Assembly: GCA_036749735.1 (NCBI GenBank)
Contig: DAINXV010000001.1
Coordinates: forward strand, 62,001 to 126,000
Source: Lawsonella sp012842085
GTDB taxonomy: Bacteria > Actinomycetota > Actinomycetes > Mycobacteriales > Mycobacteriaceae
DNA length: 64,000 nucleotides
Direction: 5' to 3'
Under the pieces are notes generated by a model. That model made no database searches, was not told the DNA's origin, and saw only the letters and a list, made by a program, of their open reading frames with translations. The position numbers and the translations under genes are program-made. This document shows positions 63,538-64,000 of this stretch, piece after piece. The stretch's first letter is position 1. The number at the start of each line of letters is the position of its first letter.

Positions 63538-63572
63538 ATGAAGGCCCACAGTTTAAATACGTGGGCCTTCAT
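63538..63572 (+). terminator. Intrinsic terminator after DUF4191 gene
   Basis: Perfect 12-bp stem ATGAAGGCCCAC / GTGGGCCTTCAT with an 11-base loop, followed by CGCTTTTC. It separates the lip operon transcript from glnA, which therefore has its own promoter in the 140 bp that follow. Confidence 0.88.
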
Positions 63573-63711
63573 CGCTTTTCCCGAGAAAAATCTAAGGAAA
63601 TTCCGCTCACGTAACGTGTACGAAACAATCAATATACGTATGTGGGACGGATAAGCCGTAAGCTAGTTGGTGACGCCGGAAAAATCCGGTCTGACGTCAA
63701 GGAGAACAACT

Positions 63712-64000
63712 GTGGGATTTACCAGTCCTCAAGAACTAGTGGATTACATCGCTGCGGAGGAGATCGAACTCGTCGATATCCGCTTCACCGATCTTCCAGG
63801 TATCGAACAGCACTTCACCATCGACGCAGAAGACTTTACTGTCGATGCAATGGAGAACGGCCTCGCGTTCGATGCTTCCTCAATTCGTGGCTTTGCTACC
63901 GTCGACCAGTCGGACATGGTGCTGCTGCCGGATTTGGCGAGCGCCCGAATTGATCCTTTCCGCAAAGCCAAAACCTTGAACGTACAGTTCTTTGTGCACA
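63712..64000 (+). CDS. glnA: Glutamine synthetase type I, 5' part
   Basis: First 96 residues of a class I glutamine synthetase, cut by the window end. It starts at GTG 63712, with AAGGAG seven bases upstream. SPQELVDYIAAEEIELVDIR and FTDLPGIEQHFTI are the N-terminal beta-grasp signatures, and FDASSIRGF corresponds to the FDGSSIRGF active-site loop that reaches the neighbouring subunit; the conserved Gly is Ala here while the Asp and Ser are kept. Position after DUF4191 matches GlnA1 (Rv2220) of M. tuberculosis. A small hairpin CCGGA-AAAA-TCCGG lies at 63677-63690 in the leader. Confidence 0.93.
   Translation, partial: MGFTSPQELVDYIAAEEIELVDIRFTDLPGIEQHFTIDAEDFTVDAMENGLAFDASSIRGFATVDQSDMVLLPDLASARIDPFRKAKTLNVQFFVH

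Noticed and set aside
1..64000. CRISPR array, tRNA, rRNA, insertion sequence, prophage or defence island
   Set aside because: No direct-repeat array, cloverleaf, transposase, integrase or toxin-antitoxin pair was seen; the window is conserved core chromosome throughout.

Overview
The window is a stretch of core chromosome from a member of the Mycobacteriales (the Corynebacterium/Mycobacterium group). The diagnostic genes are wag31/DivIVA, SepF, a class II DAHP synthase, the polyprenyl-linked mannosyltransferases MptA and PimB', PknL with its partner Rv2175c, paired NlpC/P60 hydrolases, CbhK, and DUF3040, DUF3043 and DUF4191 proteins. Gene order follows two M. tuberculosis blocks, roughly Rv1536-Rv1564 on the left and Rv2144c-Rv2220 on the right. 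Base composition is only a little above 50% GC by eye, intergenic spaces are short and several gene ends overlap, which suggests a compact, reduced genome. The cytochrome bcc-aa3 genes that relatives carry between the NlpC/P60 genes and asnB are absent, which would fit an anaerobic or fermentative relative such as Lawsonella. That placement is an inference and not a firm identification.

Layout. Positions 1-12.3 kb hold the 3' end of glgX, an IMPACT-family protein, ilvA, dnaE, rluD, lspA overlapping an MTB12-like lipoprotein gene, an asparaginase, a Y-family polymerase and an HdeD-like membrane protein. From 12.3 to 15.8 kb lies ileS, preceded by a clear translational T-box riboswitch. From 15.8 to 36 kb the complete division and cell-wall cluster runs leftward on the minus strand: mraZ, rsmH, an ftsL-like gene, pbpB, murE, murF, mraY, murD, ftsW, murG, murC, ftsQ, ftsZ, pgeF, yggS, sepF, yggT, wag31 and a small membrane protein. 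An MraZ operator-like repeat precedes mraZ, and a long inverted repeat separates mraZ from rsmH.

From 36 to 50.3 kb are DUF3040, HEPN and GNAT proteins, metF, a prenyl synthase, mptA, an Rv2175c homologue, pknL, aroG, a 3'-5' exoribonuclease, a ROK glucokinase, a SRPBCC protein, pimB' and two NlpC/P60 genes. From 50.3 to 64 kb are a DnaQ/GIY-YIG fusion, asnB, a PfkB kinase, erpA, DUF3043, a CobS-like protein, ilvE, a lipoyl-domain acyltransferase (E2), lipB, lipA, DUF4191 and the start of glnA.

The most unusual signal is a set of conserved-position enzymes that have lost their catalytic residues while the reading frame and fold stay intact. The dehydrogenase E2 has YDSCLING in place of YDHRLxDG. 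The PgeF/YfiH protein has lost all three metal-ligand residues. The CobS-like protein has lost its acidic motif and its cobT partner. PknL has HQD in place of HRD. Together with the missing respiratory block, these point to retained scaffold or non-catalytic roles in a streamlined genome. No CRISPR array, tRNA, rRNA, insertion sequence or prophage was seen.
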